From positions 1 to 21,571 of the forward strand of contig JAANSK020267271.1 of NCBI GenBank assembly GCA_011763485.2: a stretch of 21,571 nucleotides of DNA, in the 5' to 3' direction. The notes beneath the pieces were generated by a model that was given only the letters and a program-made list of their open reading frames with translations, had not been told where the DNA came from and did not search any database. Shown piece after piece: positions 1 to 8,645 of the stretch (positions within the stretch are counted from its first letter, which is position 1; every line of letters begins with the position of its first letter). The position numbers and the translations under genes were made by a program. This stretch comes from Isoetes engelmannii. Taxonomy: Eukaryota; Streptophyta; Lycopodiopsida; Isoetales; Isoetaceae.

Positions 1-122
1 CTGGTTAAGGACTTCGGTCCCTTCTTGTTCTTGTTTTTGTTCTTGTGGTCGCATGTCCTTGGGACGCTGCCTTTGTGTGCAACATTAAAATATTATTCCT
101 TCCTTCCTTCCTTCCTTCCTTT
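1..122 (+). mobile_element. Probable LINE 3' end with (TTCC)n tail
   Basis: The stretch is T/G-rich (repeated TTCTTGT/TTTTTGTTCTTG words), then reads through CTTTGTGTGC and an AATAAA-like ATTAAAATATT into a run of TTCC repeats at about 96-122. Plant LINEs often end with this kind of T/G-rich 3' UTR and a short simple-sequence tail. No coding part lies in the window, so the assignment rests on composition and the tail only. A plain microsatellite next to unrelated sequence is the alternative. Confidence 0.35.
96..122. repeat. (TTCC)n microsatellite
   Basis: Five to six consecutive TTCC units follow ATATTA. It may be the tail of the LINE-like sequence at the left edge. Confidence 0.85.
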
Positions 123-612
123 TGAAAAATACATGTTTATTACATAATAGCAATATTATAGCGATAAATCAAGCAATCCACTAAAAGACTCAAAGCAACC
201 TAAATCGAGATGAATCAAGTTTGAACCTAAATCCAGATAAATCAAGCTTGTCTCCAAAACTATTTATTAATATCTGCAACTTGGAACATAATCAGAAAAT
301 ATAGACTTAACAGCCAATGATGAGCCTTGTGAATATGGCCTTGCAAGGGTTGCTCCTTGCAACGTCCATCTTTAGTTAAAGTGGAAATGCTCTTGTAGTA
401 AGGCCATTTAAACTTTCCCAAAATGTAGTAGGAAGAAGAACAGTTGATTGTCTATGCCCATTCTTCATTTAGATGCCTCTTGCATCAGCATATGCATTTC
501 TCTTAGGCTGGTAAAAGCTGTAGTATGTTGTTGCCTAATTTCATTGGAGAACAGTGCAAACAGATTGCACAAACTAAAAATATGCAAACAAGCACTGGCT
601 GCATTTCTTACC
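123..612. other. Non-coding stretch, no recognisable gene
   Basis: AT-rich sequence. A short ORF of 68 codons from 448 has no protein-like features and no domain I recognise. Direct words such as AAATC(G/C)AGATRAATCAAG occur twice near 200-245, suggesting a small degenerate duplication. Nothing else is visible. Confidence 0.5.
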
Positions 613-700
613 TACCATCCCCGATTTCGAAAGCTACTGAAGATTTGCACCTGAGCAAATGCAATTACCATTCCCGATTTGGAAAGCTACTGAAGATTTG
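613..700 (+). repeat. 53-bp direct repeat, two copies
   Basis: The block TACCATCCCCGATTTCGAAA, followed by GCTACTGAAGATTTG, starts at 613. It recurs with two substitutions from 666 (TACCATTCCCGATTTGGAAA, then the same tail). It is a local tandem duplication lying just upstream of an exon-like stretch. Confidence 0.8.
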
Positions 701-715
701 TTGTGCATCATCCAG

Positions 716-813
716 GCTTCCACATTTGGGTAGATTTTTTCTCCGTGGGAACAACTTCTAGAGTTGCTTTAATTCAAGGAGAACAGAGTGTAGCCTTTGA
801 ATTTGATGACAAG
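716..813 (+). CDS. Exon-like fragment of an unrecognised protein
   Basis: A possible acceptor (CATCATCCAG, ending at 715) and a good donor (AAG|GTATGTC, GT at 814) flank a 98-bp open stretch. Its translation looks protein-like: WVDFFSVGTTSRVALIQGEQ, then SVAFEFDDK. I cannot assign a family. No neighbouring exon is evident on either side, so this may be a single captured or orphaned exon, or a chance open frame. The frame continues into the presumed intron to a stop at 883-885. Confidence 0.3.
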
Positions 814-819
814 GTATGT

Positions 820-2395
820 CGTTTCCTGAAATCTTTAATCAAAACTTTGGTAAAAATGGCACGGCTTGATAGAGCGACTAAGTAAGTGGCAATGGTGCAA
901 TGCAAGTATTAGGGCTCAAATATTATATAGATCTTCAAACCCTCAAAACTAATGCAGCACTAGAATATGCACATCTTAGGCTCCTTTCAGTTACGGCTAA
1001 GGGTACTAAAAACTCAAAACATTTGAGGGCCAAGAGTATCTAGTGAATAGAGATCATATTGGTTATATATACCTCTTTATACGACCTGATAGCAAATAGA
1101 GAAACTTAACTCAAAAGCTATGATCTTGTTCCTCCAGCCCAGTTTAGAGAAGCAGCTCAAGCTAGCCAACCTAGTCCTACAGTTAGAGTGACAAGTAAAT
1201 CAGTGGCCACCCAGAAAATGCTAGTCAAGTTTTTCACACAAGAGCGGACTTTTGTAGAATAGCATGTTTATATAGTGAAGAAGATAATAATATCAAGGGT
1301 TACAATACTACACCAGGTTGATCCTCCTTTGTCGAGACATTTGCTTGATAAAAAGTCCGTCTGTATGCCTTATGGAGATATAGCAGACACGAGCTTTACA
1401 CAAAGGGATCATACCAGCTCACCCAATCACAACAATTCCTAGATTGCAGAGAATCTGCAGTTTTATGCCGAATAGAAAGAACAAAGATGGGATCAACCCC
1501 AGTCAAACATGCCACGGAATATGTCATAAAATATCTCTGTAAATCATACAATAGATGACAACGTAGTAGTATTGACAAATGGAACGAATTCCAAACGAAT
1601 TATGCAAGCTCTAAACAGTTGAATATTAGAGAATGCCAAATAAATCTGGACTTATTGCTGGTACAGGCATTACACTAAGTATTCTGCCAATCTCCAATCC
1701 AATAGACTAAAAGAAGTGTAGAAGAAGTCGAGAGTTACTTGTGTTAAGCCCTGCATTGATAAACTTGTATCTACTTCATCACATCACAGATTCCATTGCA
1801 CTATGTAGATGACATCTGGTGTAGATTCCAACGAAATGCAAGTTATTTAAAGAAAACTTGAATCAGCCAGTCAATAATGTAGAGAGATACAAATAAAGCA
1901 TAAATAGCACAAAACGACTAGCATAATAGATATAACCATGTTTTGGCTCTACTAGAACCAAAAATTCCTTGAGTGGTGAAGAGGCAATGGGATCTATAAA
2001 ACCACAAAAGATGGGGGAATAAACATCAGAGCAGAGCCATCAGACAGAAATCAAGAAAAATAAGTCTAAAAGAAAAGAAACAAAGCAACATAAATTCAGA
2101 ACCGCAAATTCCTCGTAGTATGGATATTGCTCTGCAGCCTGTTCAAATAGCCATGTTCGACCATCGCTCTGCAAAGAAACGCTCTGCCTGTTTGCCAAAA
2201 ATGGAAGCGCATGTGACAACCATACACTTACTATAAAAAAGCCAAAAAAAGTAAAAAGCCTTTACCTATCTTTAAAAAATGTCTAGTGCGAACCTATTTA
2301 AATGAGCAATCTTGTTGCAAATGAGTTTGATATTATACACGTCTAGAAACACACAATATACATCATACGTTTATTATACATCTATATTACTGCGT
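820..2395. other. About 1.6 kb without recognisable gene
   Basis: Moderately AT-rich, with frequent stops in all frames. The longest open stretch (60 codons, minus strand, 1396-1578) shows no protein features. I see no clear TIRs, tandem arrays or RNA genes. The right end lies downstream of the minus-strand membrane-protein gene and may hold its 3' UTR. Confidence 0.5.
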
Positions 2396-2403
2396 GTATT
2401 ACT

Positions 2404-2570
2404 TCGTCCTCAGGGTTGGGATGTAGTTTCCCTTTTGATTCCGTCCTCCTCTAATTGTAAAGGATTTTGTACCAGCTTTTCGTCCTTCTCTTTTACTTCG
2501 TCCTCTACTAGCAGAGGGTTGGGATGTAGTTTCTCTTTGATTCCGTCCTTCTCTAATTGTAAAGGATTTT
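2404..2570. repeat. Direct repeat inside the tail of the membrane-protein gene
   Basis: The block GGGTTGGGATGTAGTTTC, then C/TCTTTTGATTCCGTCC and CTAATTGTAAAGGATTTT, occurs at 2413-2468 and 2516-2570. Each copy is preceded by ACTTCGTCCTC (about 2401 and 2495). On the minus strand it encodes a repeated hydrophilic motif of the form NPLQLE(K/E)DGIK. The spacing is about 103 bp. Confidence 0.85.
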
Positions 2571-4408
2571 TCTTTACATGGGAGCAGATGAAGGGTATCG
2601 TGATTAACACGTAGGGAAATAGGAGGATTGTCAGGCAAATAACAGTGGTGTATATGGCTTGTACCTCAATAGTAGACGTAGTGGTAATGAGAAAACCTAT
2701 ATCTCTCTTTGGCTGGTAGTGATAAGTTTCAGTCCACGCAGGTTTTACTCTCGACTTTAATGCCCAAAGGCCCTTCCAAGCTGTCCCCATGGAATATAAG
2801 ATTACTCCAATTAGTATCAAAAACCTTAGAGCTACTCTCACAATGATGATCCAAAAAGAAGCTGCTTCTTTTTTGTTGTTTTCTGTTACCCTTTGTTTAC
2901 TCTCTGTTCTTTTTTCACCTTTCAATTCTTGTAAACACGACTGGACCCAAGTGCTTACTTTGTTGGCTAATGCAGACAACGTACCTCTGAAACCCAGCTG
3001 GACACATTTAGTTACCTTCTGCTCTATTTTCACCAGCCTCTCGTTAAATACTATACTTGTGGTAGTGAGCACAGCTATTAAACACGATGACGTTTTGAGG
3101 CCATGCTTTTCCATTCTTTTTCTGCAAAGTTCTTCACTTCCTGCAACTGTCTAGATTTTTCTATTATGCGCTCTATTTCTTGCTTCCCATCATTTGGCAG
3201 ACTATCATATGAACATATCTTGTACACCTCGTCGACATCGTGGCAATCATCTGCAGCTTCTGCTGCTTGTTTAATCCTGCTTGAAATTAACTCCATGTAA
3301 TGTAGTGTTAGCAGACCTATACTTTTACCTACTTTTGTATCATAATTTATTAGACTATAATTAGCACAAGCATCCCTGATGCTTGGAGTCTTGTTGTTTC
3401 TTAACCATCCCTCAAAACATATTCTGATTGCCTCCATTTGAGTAACATTGCTTTGGTCAATAGAATCCAGGAAGGAACCATCTGTATTGGTGAAGGTGGA
3501 GTTAAGAAGATAATAAGCGTCGAACTTGGCACTAAAGTGACGAGAAATATTCCCTGGTTAGATATCATCCAGTAAGAATCAAGACTTTTACATCCACCTG
3601 CATTTACGAAAGCCCCAGTGTGAATGGCAGAAGGCCCTGGTTTTACACATACATTTCCAACACAACGACAAATAAGATAGTCGTTACGCAAGAAAGCAGC
3701 CAAATCAGGTATGAAGTTTATTTCCATATTTCTGCTACAGGTAAATTCTGACAGTGGATTCAAGTAGTACCAAGTATCGTCGCCTTTCTTTTCTATTTTC
3801 CTATTTTCTCCAACTGCTCCAGGCGTGTTAGCATTGCTGACCCAATAACATCGCTCGTGATGTTATTGTACATATAAGGTACTTCTGCCATGAGGGTTTT
3901 GAAAGTGATATTTCCATTTTCTTTACTAGCAATAACCTGCCTAGTGTAACGGCACAAGTTTGGCCCACCAGTATTGTCATCGTCATCGTCATCATCATAG
4001 AAACCTTTAATATAAGAACCACAACTTCTGATGCTCAAACCCCAATTTACTGTCATCTTGGCAATAACATTTTTGCCGCCTTGGTTAAAGGATCCACCCA
4101 ACACCCAAGACATGTGGCTCTGGGGAATTGAACAGACGCATCTTACCCTCCACTCTCCATGCACTAAGTTTCCTGTAGGCTATTCCGGCCTCTTGGTTAG
4201 TTACGTTGTCAACAGCCGTAAACCCAAGGGCAAGATAAGAGCGACTATTAATCCAATTATAAAATGGATCTTTGGAGGTGGCAAACTGTGTCGTTTCAGG
4301 ACATGATTTTTTGTTGTCTTCTGTTGTCAAATCAGAATAATATTCAACACAAACTGTTTTTACTAGTATCACAAGCAAAATGCCGGAAATCAAGTGACAG
4401 GACGCCAT
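2410..4408 (-). pseudogene. Unrecognised signal-peptide, two-TM membrane protein, frameshifted
   Basis: Read from ATG at 4408 towards 2410. It begins with a signal peptide (MASCHLISGILLVILVKTVC). A cysteine-containing ectodomain follows, with N-glycosylation sequons (NVT, NIT, NST), an Asp run (about 3980-4000) and motifs such as PGPSAIHTGAFVNAGGCKSL. Next comes a charged helical part, then two hydrophobic segments (codons near 2780-2860 and 2620-2680). It ends in a hydrophilic tail with the repeated NPLQLE motif. The frame must change four times: near 4090 (extra base around GGGTGGATCC), 3795-3800 (repeated AAAATAG), 3541-3553 (one T missing) and 3105-3112 (A-run before GCATGGCC). Between the shifts there are no nonsense codons and coding character is continuous over about 2 kb, so this is one gene. 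The 5' end lacks an obvious TATA box. No family is recognised. It is either a recent pseudogene or a gene carrying assembly indels. Confidence 0.65.
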
Positions 4409-5137
4409 GATTAATGCCTGCTATGAAAATCGTTTGATTCACGAACAGAGATAGCAGACGTCTTACCTTCAAACCTTGAAGATCTAGCTCCAGAATGTTC
4501 AAAAAGCCGGCTTCTTAATCTCAGAACAGCAAATCCGCAACTTGAAAAGCAGAACTTCAGTCTTTAAAAGGGCTTGATCTTGCAAATAAGGCGTAGGGCT
4601 ATTCTTCCGCCATGGAACCTGGAAAAAGCTGCGAATAAGAGGGTGGCGCAGTGATCGACAGACGCCATAGCCGGACATCAGGCGCTTCAGCCTCCTGAAA
4701 ACTAAGCGCAAAGCAAGAACATGGAACCGTGATCTTTCATTCAAAATGAATTCTCTCTTATACATCACAGTCCTTCTCAAAATAGATCTGACAGAAATAG
4801 AAGCGCACACAGTCTCTAAATCTCTAAGGTGTCTCCTCCACAAACCTTGCAACCGTCCAACAATAAACCCTAATTCTGGAAATAGAATACGTGTCATACC
4901 TTGTATATCCAATAGTCCCCAGTGAGGAAATTTGAAGGGCCTAATTTTCTTATGACAGGCGCTTTTTTTTGTTTTGCCTTTCGTGTGACAGATATTGTGG
5001 CCTTATTTAGTTTCATATTGCGGAAGCAGGTTAGGGTGAAGGTTGGGAGTAAGATTTGGCCAGGTGTATGTATGGGGAACCATATGTGGAGGGCAAATTG
5101 AGCAGCTTGTCCGCGTTTACATGTCTGTAAATTCTAT
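4409..5137. other. Upstream region of the membrane-protein gene, no other gene seen
   Basis: This holds the presumed 5' UTR and promoter of the minus-strand gene. A 137-codon open frame (4499-4912, minus) is rich in Arg and Leu, lacks domains and is probably not coding. A minus-strand donor-like GAAG|GTAAGA (GT at 4466) exists, but the nearest acceptor would make an intron below 50 bp, so I do not call one. 4960-5130 is G/T-rich and leads into the HUH element. Confidence 0.4.
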
Positions 5138-5199
5138 ATGTGGGCTTCTGTGCGCGGAAAGATGGTGTTCCTCTTTGTAGTGGTCCGGAATTGGCAGGT

Positions 5200-5964
5200 G
5201 TGGAGCAGCACCTGGCTTTGGTTTGCCTGGATCAGTGGCAGGCCTGCATGCCGTCCAAAGCGGGAGGAACAGGGACGTCGGTCAGGAGCTGCTGGTCACC
5301 ATGGACGATTTTGCAGGTTAGCCTCCTATCCATCTCTAAATTTCGTTCCGCTTGTAGTTAGTGTTTGCTGAGGATGAACCTGAGGAGAGAAGCGAGATTG
5401 AAGGTCAGAGTGTATAAAATGGTCTTACCCAGGCGTATGTTAGACACGATTCCTTGCAAGAATTGCAAGGATGCGGAGGGAAGGAGCATGTTCCACTGTT
5501 TGGATTGCCAGGGAATTGCTCCAGAGAGTAGTGTGCAGGGTGAGCAAAGAAAGGGGAAATCAGGAGTTGGAGGTGTGGAAGTCACCTAGGCGGCTTCGGG
5601 AACAGAGATGGCAAATGTTTCTATCTGCTGGGAAGGGCCGGATGGCAAGAGGAATTCTTGGAGTGGTTGCGAGGGAGGCCAACAGGCCCACCCGGCCTCT
5701 GTTGCGGGCACGCAGGTGCCAGATTCCGCTGGGGGTATGGCACAGCCATGCCCAAATTCGGTGCCGGAGAATCATCGGCCATCTGTGGGGTGCACAGGCA
5801 TGCCCAAATTCGTGGGTGGTGTCAGATTGGAGCAGGACCATGGGAGGTCTGGTCGTGGCACAGTGATGTCCAAGTCCAAGACGTTGGGTTGTGTGGGGCT
5901 GCAGCAGAGCTCCCCGACATCTGTTGGAAGCGCAGACGTGCAAAAAGCCGTGGGGGGGTGTTAG
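5200..5964 (+). pseudogene. N-terminal part of the HUH gene, GC-rich, frames broken
   Basis: Coding-like but in mixed frames. A possible first exon ends at a donor (TTTTGCAG|GTTAGC, exon end 5315) with the peptide GQELLVTMDDFA. An acidic stretch (EDEPEERSEIEG) follows at 5371-5406. The frame used at 5365-5589 contains CKNC and HCLDC pairs, resembling a small zinc-binding module, and ends at TAG 5587-5589. The same frame reopens at 5608-5964. The antisense 150-codon ORF over 5560-6012 is a shadow of GC-rich repeats. I cannot decide the exact splice pattern. Confidence 0.4.
5741..5955 (+). repeat. Degenerate coding minisatellite
   Basis: The word CACAGCCATGCCCAAATTCG at 5741-5760 recurs as CACAGGCATGCCCAAATTCG at 5793-5812. 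Further decayed copies follow near 5859 (CACAGTGATGTCCAAG) and 5930 (CGCAGACGTGCAAAAAG). Spacings are about 52, 66 and 70 bp. It encodes a low-complexity linker in front of the RGG region. Confidence 0.6.
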
Positions 5965-6025
5965 CCTAGAGCAGCGGCCCCCGAAATCTGTTGGGAGCAC
6001 ATAGCTGGCCACATGCGTTGACGGA

Positions 6026-6819
6026 GTGCAGCTGCCCGAGATTTATGAAGACCGGGGATCTATGCTGTTTCCACAGCCAAGGGGAGGAGGCAGCACTGAG
6101 CGTGGTGGAAAAAGAGGCAGGGGGCGCGGTGGCTCTGCTGGGAGAGGCAGGGGGAAGCAAGTGAGATTTCAAAGTGCTGATGCTCCCATGGCAGAGGACG
6201 AGGGTGCAGGTAGAGTGTACGTGAAGAGAGGGAGTGCAGGAAAGAGAGGTAGAGGGAGGGGAAGGAAGACGCCCACGATGTATGCTGAGCATGTGGGAGA
6301 GGACCTGGCTGGTGGATTTGGGCAGGAGGTTGTGGATGTGCCCAGCATAATTGATGTGTCTGTCACAATCGTCTTCGGAGGGGCAGATGTGCCCGTCTCT
6401 TTATTTGACATAATGGTAGTGTTTTTGAAGGAGAACTGTAAGGCTGGAGTCGTGGTCCTGGAGCGAGGCTTCCCTCGATCATTTGCATGTACAGGCGGTC
6501 ATGCGAGTGAATGCCAAGACTCCGTTGAGTTTAAATGTCAGGATAAAAAACTTCCTAGGTTGGAATGAGGCGAGGCCGGCTGATGCCATAATACTGTGCA
6601 AAGCCCTGACCGGCAGTAAGCTGCATTGCTTTGAGGGCATTGCAGGCTACTGCCTTAAGGATATGGGTAAATTGCACTTCCAGGTCTATGTCCATAACGT
6701 CACCCCTGAGCAAATTACTGCTGGAAAGGAGTTATATGCACTTTACGGCACGGGAGAGATAAAGAACATTGTTATGTTACACAATGGAAATATCATGCCC
6801 AGGGCTTTCCATTACCTGG
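6026..6819 (+). pseudogene. HUH endonuclease core, 5' to the MITE insertion
   Basis: The first frame (6026-6478) encodes an Arg/Gly-rich segment (GGKRGRGRGGSAGRGRGK and KRGSAGKRGRGRGRK). Such RGG boxes commonly bind nucleic acid. A beta-rich segment then leads to LERG. One extra base just before 6480 moves the continuation to the frame that reads HLHVQ (6480-6494). This is the H-x-Q form of the HUH motif, preceded by the usual ERG. About 50 codons later comes GYCLKD, with candidate nucleophile Tyr at 6648-6650 and Lys at 6657-6659 (YxxK, motif III of rolling-circle Rep proteins). The frame then runs cleanly to 6819, where the hAT MITE begins; read-through stops inside it. No other known eukaryotic family fits both motifs in this order. 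Confidence 0.7.
6812..6819 (+). repeat. Left 8-bp target site duplication (TTACCTGG)
   Basis: TTACCTGG directly precedes the CATGGAATAA terminus and is repeated exactly at 7871-7878 after the other terminus. An 8-bp duplication is the hAT signature. Confidence 0.9.
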
Positions 6820-7077
6820 CATGGAATAATTTAAGAGCTAAATTTAGCAATTTAGCGATTTTTTAGCATATTCTCAAAAAATGTTGGCTAAAGTAAATGG
6901 AAAATTTTGGGAAAATTTTTATAGTTTTAGCTTAACATTTTTCGGGCCTGTGTCGACCTTCAAGCTCTTTAGCCAAATGCAAGAAAGTAAGGGAGTGAAA
7001 TTTTATAATGTTTAACTAAACCATAGAAACTTTTAGAATGAGTTTTGGGCTAGTTTAGCTAAAATAATTCTAGGTAA

Positions 7078-7086
7078 TAAGAAATA
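7078..7086 (+). repeat. Left 9-bp target site duplication (TAAGAAATA)
   Basis: TAAGAAATA precedes the nested element and is repeated at 7527-7535 directly after it. A 9-bp duplication is typical of Mutator-like elements. Confidence 0.85.
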
Positions 7087-7526
7087 AGGGAAGTTACTAA
7101 AATACCCTTATTGTTTGCTGAAATTACTAAAATGCCCCTCAACCAGGGGCATTTCGATAAAAATGATCGTAACTTTTTTATGATAATCCAAATGCAAATG
7201 TGCCCTTCAAACAAATTGGAGACAATGATGAGAGCTTTCCAATAAGCATAAGATTGGCTGAATTGAAGTTGTTGATATAAAGTTATGCTATCTTGAATTC
7301 TTAAAATGTTTAGAGCAAAATATGTCATAACTTAATGATGCGACCTTGAAATCAGGTGATATTATACTTGTTGGCAAGTTCTTATCATTGCCTACGATTC
7401 ATTTTAAGGGCACATTTGCATTTGAATTATAAAAAAAAGGTTATTAGTATTCTTACTGAAATACCCCTGGTTGAGGGGCATTTTAGTAATTTCAGTAAAC
7501 AATAAGGGTATTTCAGTAACTTTCCC
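7087..7526. mobile_element. Mutator-like MITE with about 120-bp TIRs
   Basis: Long terminal inverted repeats span about 7088-7207 and 7406-7526. Both read GGGAA(A)GTTACT(A/G)AAATACCC, then TTATTGTTT(G/A)CTGAAAT, a shared AAAATGCCCCTCAACCAGGGG block, and at the inner edge AATGCAAATGTGCCCTT. The target duplication is TAAGAAATA (9 bp). The interior of about 200 bp has no ORF, so this is a non-autonomous element. It lies inside unit 1 of the hAT MITE dimer and is therefore younger. The two arms differ at roughly one position in ten, so insertion is not very recent. Confidence 0.85.
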
Positions 7527-7870
7527 TAAGAAATATATGATTAGTAATTTATTTTCTAGCATCCATGGAATAATTTGAGGTCTAGCATTAGCTAGCTGAC
7601 ATTTTTTTAGCATGTTTCCATAAAGAAACTGATTAAAATAAATGGAAACAACTGTGCAAAAGCATAGTAATAGTTTATCGTTGTCCATGCCCACACCACA
7701 GAAATGTTTGGGATGAATTTTGGGTTAGTTTAGCTAAATGCTAGAAAGTATGACTGAAAAAATTTGTCGAGTTTAGCTAAGCCACAGAAAGTTTTGGGAT
7801 TAGTTTCGGGCAAGTTTAGCTAAAGTCATTATAGCTAATAAGAAATATGCGATTAGTAATTTATTCCATG

Positions 7871-8317
7871 TTACCTGGAATACCACACAGGCAGATTCAA
7901 GACTGCATCGTTCATCCATACAGTGAGAGCCATGCTGCAGACCGGAAAATTTAGGCTATCTAACTCGTGGGTGTTGCCTAATAACACCGCATACGCCTCA
8001 CTCGAAAGGGTACAAGCGGCTTGGAGGATCATGCTGACTCCGCAGCGTTGCTTGTACAAGGATGTGCGGATGGCCCTTTTTGGATTGGAACACAGCCGGG
8101 CATTGTTCCGATCGAGCAGATTGGGAAGAGGAGGCGCCGACCTTGGGATGATGCAGACAACTTCGAGGATGTAGAGGAGGGGGGTGAATGTGGCAGCAGC
8201 GGCGATGAGTTTATACATGCTGCAAGTGGAGTCAATCCCTTCCCCCCAGATATACCTGACCCAGATGCCTCTTTTATCCCTTTAGACATACATGACTATG
8301 AATTCGATGCCACGTGA
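7871..8317 (+). pseudogene. HUH endonuclease, part 3' of the MITE insertion
   Basis: Once the insert and one target duplication are discounted, the frame continues from Tyr-Leu (TAC CTG) into Glu (GAA, 7876-7878) and Tyr-His with no extra base. This segment is helical, with the words MLQTGKFRLSNSWVLPNN and ERVQAAWRIMLTPQ, as in the region after the YxxK motif in related Rep proteins. That frame ends at a stop by 8174. The overlapping frame (to 8317) looks more like the true continuation: a basic KRRRR patch at 8126-8140 (possible nuclear localisation signal), then an acidic Asp/Glu and Pro-rich tail. A frameshift around 8095-8125 is the simplest explanation. Confidence 0.6.
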
Positions 8318-8388
8318 ATTGGTATCTCCTTTGTTGATTGATTGCATTGGTTTATGTGTTACCTAATAATGTACCTGTTTGATTTCAG

Positions 8389-8645
8389 ATGAGAATGAGG
8401 TGCACGTGGTGGAGAGAGGAGATAGAGAGATTGTGGTTATAAGTGATAGTAGTGGAGATACGGAGTCTGTGGCGAGGAGTGTTGTGGACTCAGAGATGGT
8501 ACACAGGACCTCCAGGTTGGCGGAGATGCTAGCGGATGTAGAGGAATCCGTCAGGCTTGTCTGTGATGCCGTGCAGGAATTGCGCATGGCATTAGGCAAG
8601 ACACTTCAGCGTATGGAGGAGTCTGTACAGGTCTTGGAGGCGTAG
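8389..8645 (+). pseudogene. C-terminal coiled-coil exon of the HUH locus
   Basis: A good acceptor (pyrimidine-rich TTTGATTTCAG, ending at 8388) opens a frame with acidic and Ser-rich sequence (DENEVHVVERGDREIVVISD). An amphipathic helix follows (RLAEMLADVEESVRLVCDAV onwards) to TAG at 8643-8645. The intervening 8318-8388 looks like an intron, but no donor gives a clean phase with the upstream frame, so another small indel is likely. The acidic style matches the preceding segment, which is why I join it to the HUH gene. It could instead be an unrelated small protein. Confidence 0.45.

Larger units (their letters stand above)
6820..7870. mobile_element. hAT-type MITE, tandem dimer, inserted in the HUH gene
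   Basis: The termini are short inverted repeats: CATGGAATAATTT at the left, AAATTTATTCCATG-like (actual GTAATTTATTCCATG) at the right. They start with CA and end with TG, flanked by TTACCTGG on both sides. Inside, a second left end (CATGGAATAATTTGAGG) begins at 7564, so the insert is two related units head to tail. Unit 1 is 6820 to about 7560 (about 292 bp once the nested element is removed) and unit 2 is 7564-7870 (307 bp). Both share TTTTTTAGCAT and AGTTTAGCTAAA words and the AATAAGAAATA...GATTAGTAATTTATT right end. It has no coding capacity. Element plus one duplication is 1059 bp, so taking it out leaves the host frame unchanged. Confidence 0.85.
5200..8645 (+). pseudogene. Decayed Replitron-like HUH/YxxK endonuclease gene (whole locus)
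   Basis: A rolling-circle-type Rep protein. HUH nucleases nick one strand through a tyrosine and use paired histidines, or His plus a polar residue, to hold a metal ion. The order seen is: Cys-rich segment (5430-5510), low-complexity repeats (5700-5960), RGG-type basic region (6086-6270), a beta-rich segment ending in the word LERG (6455-6466), the metal motif HLHVQ (6480-6494), GYCLKD with YxxK (6645-6662), then HNVTPEQITAGKELYALYG (from about 6693). A helical region resumes after the MITE (7879-8174), followed by an acidic C-terminus and a separate coiled-coil exon (8389-8645). This motif order matches what I recall of Replitron proteins. Damage: stop at 5587-5589, a shift near 5965-6025, one extra base just before 6480, the 1051-bp insertion, and a probable shift near 8095-8125. 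Termini of the element were not found. Confidence 0.7.

Noticed and set aside
2410-4408. Assignment to a gamete fusion or adhesion family (HAP2/GCS1, GEX)
   Set aside because: Signal peptide plus Cys-rich ectodomain plus TM layout is suggestive, but I could not match any diagnostic motif of those families.
4421-4466. 5' UTR intron for the membrane-protein gene (donor GAAG|GTAAGA)
   Set aside because: The implied intron of 46-49 bp is shorter than plant introns usually allow.
4499-4912. 137-codon minus-strand ORF upstream of the membrane-protein gene
   Set aside because: Arg/Leu-rich composition, no motif and no connection to the downstream frame. More likely promoter or UTR sequence.
5560-6012. 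150-codon minus-strand ORF opposite the HUH N-terminal region
   Set aside because: It arises from GC-rich, repeat-containing sequence antisense to the RGG and low-complexity part. It has no domain and no splice or start context.
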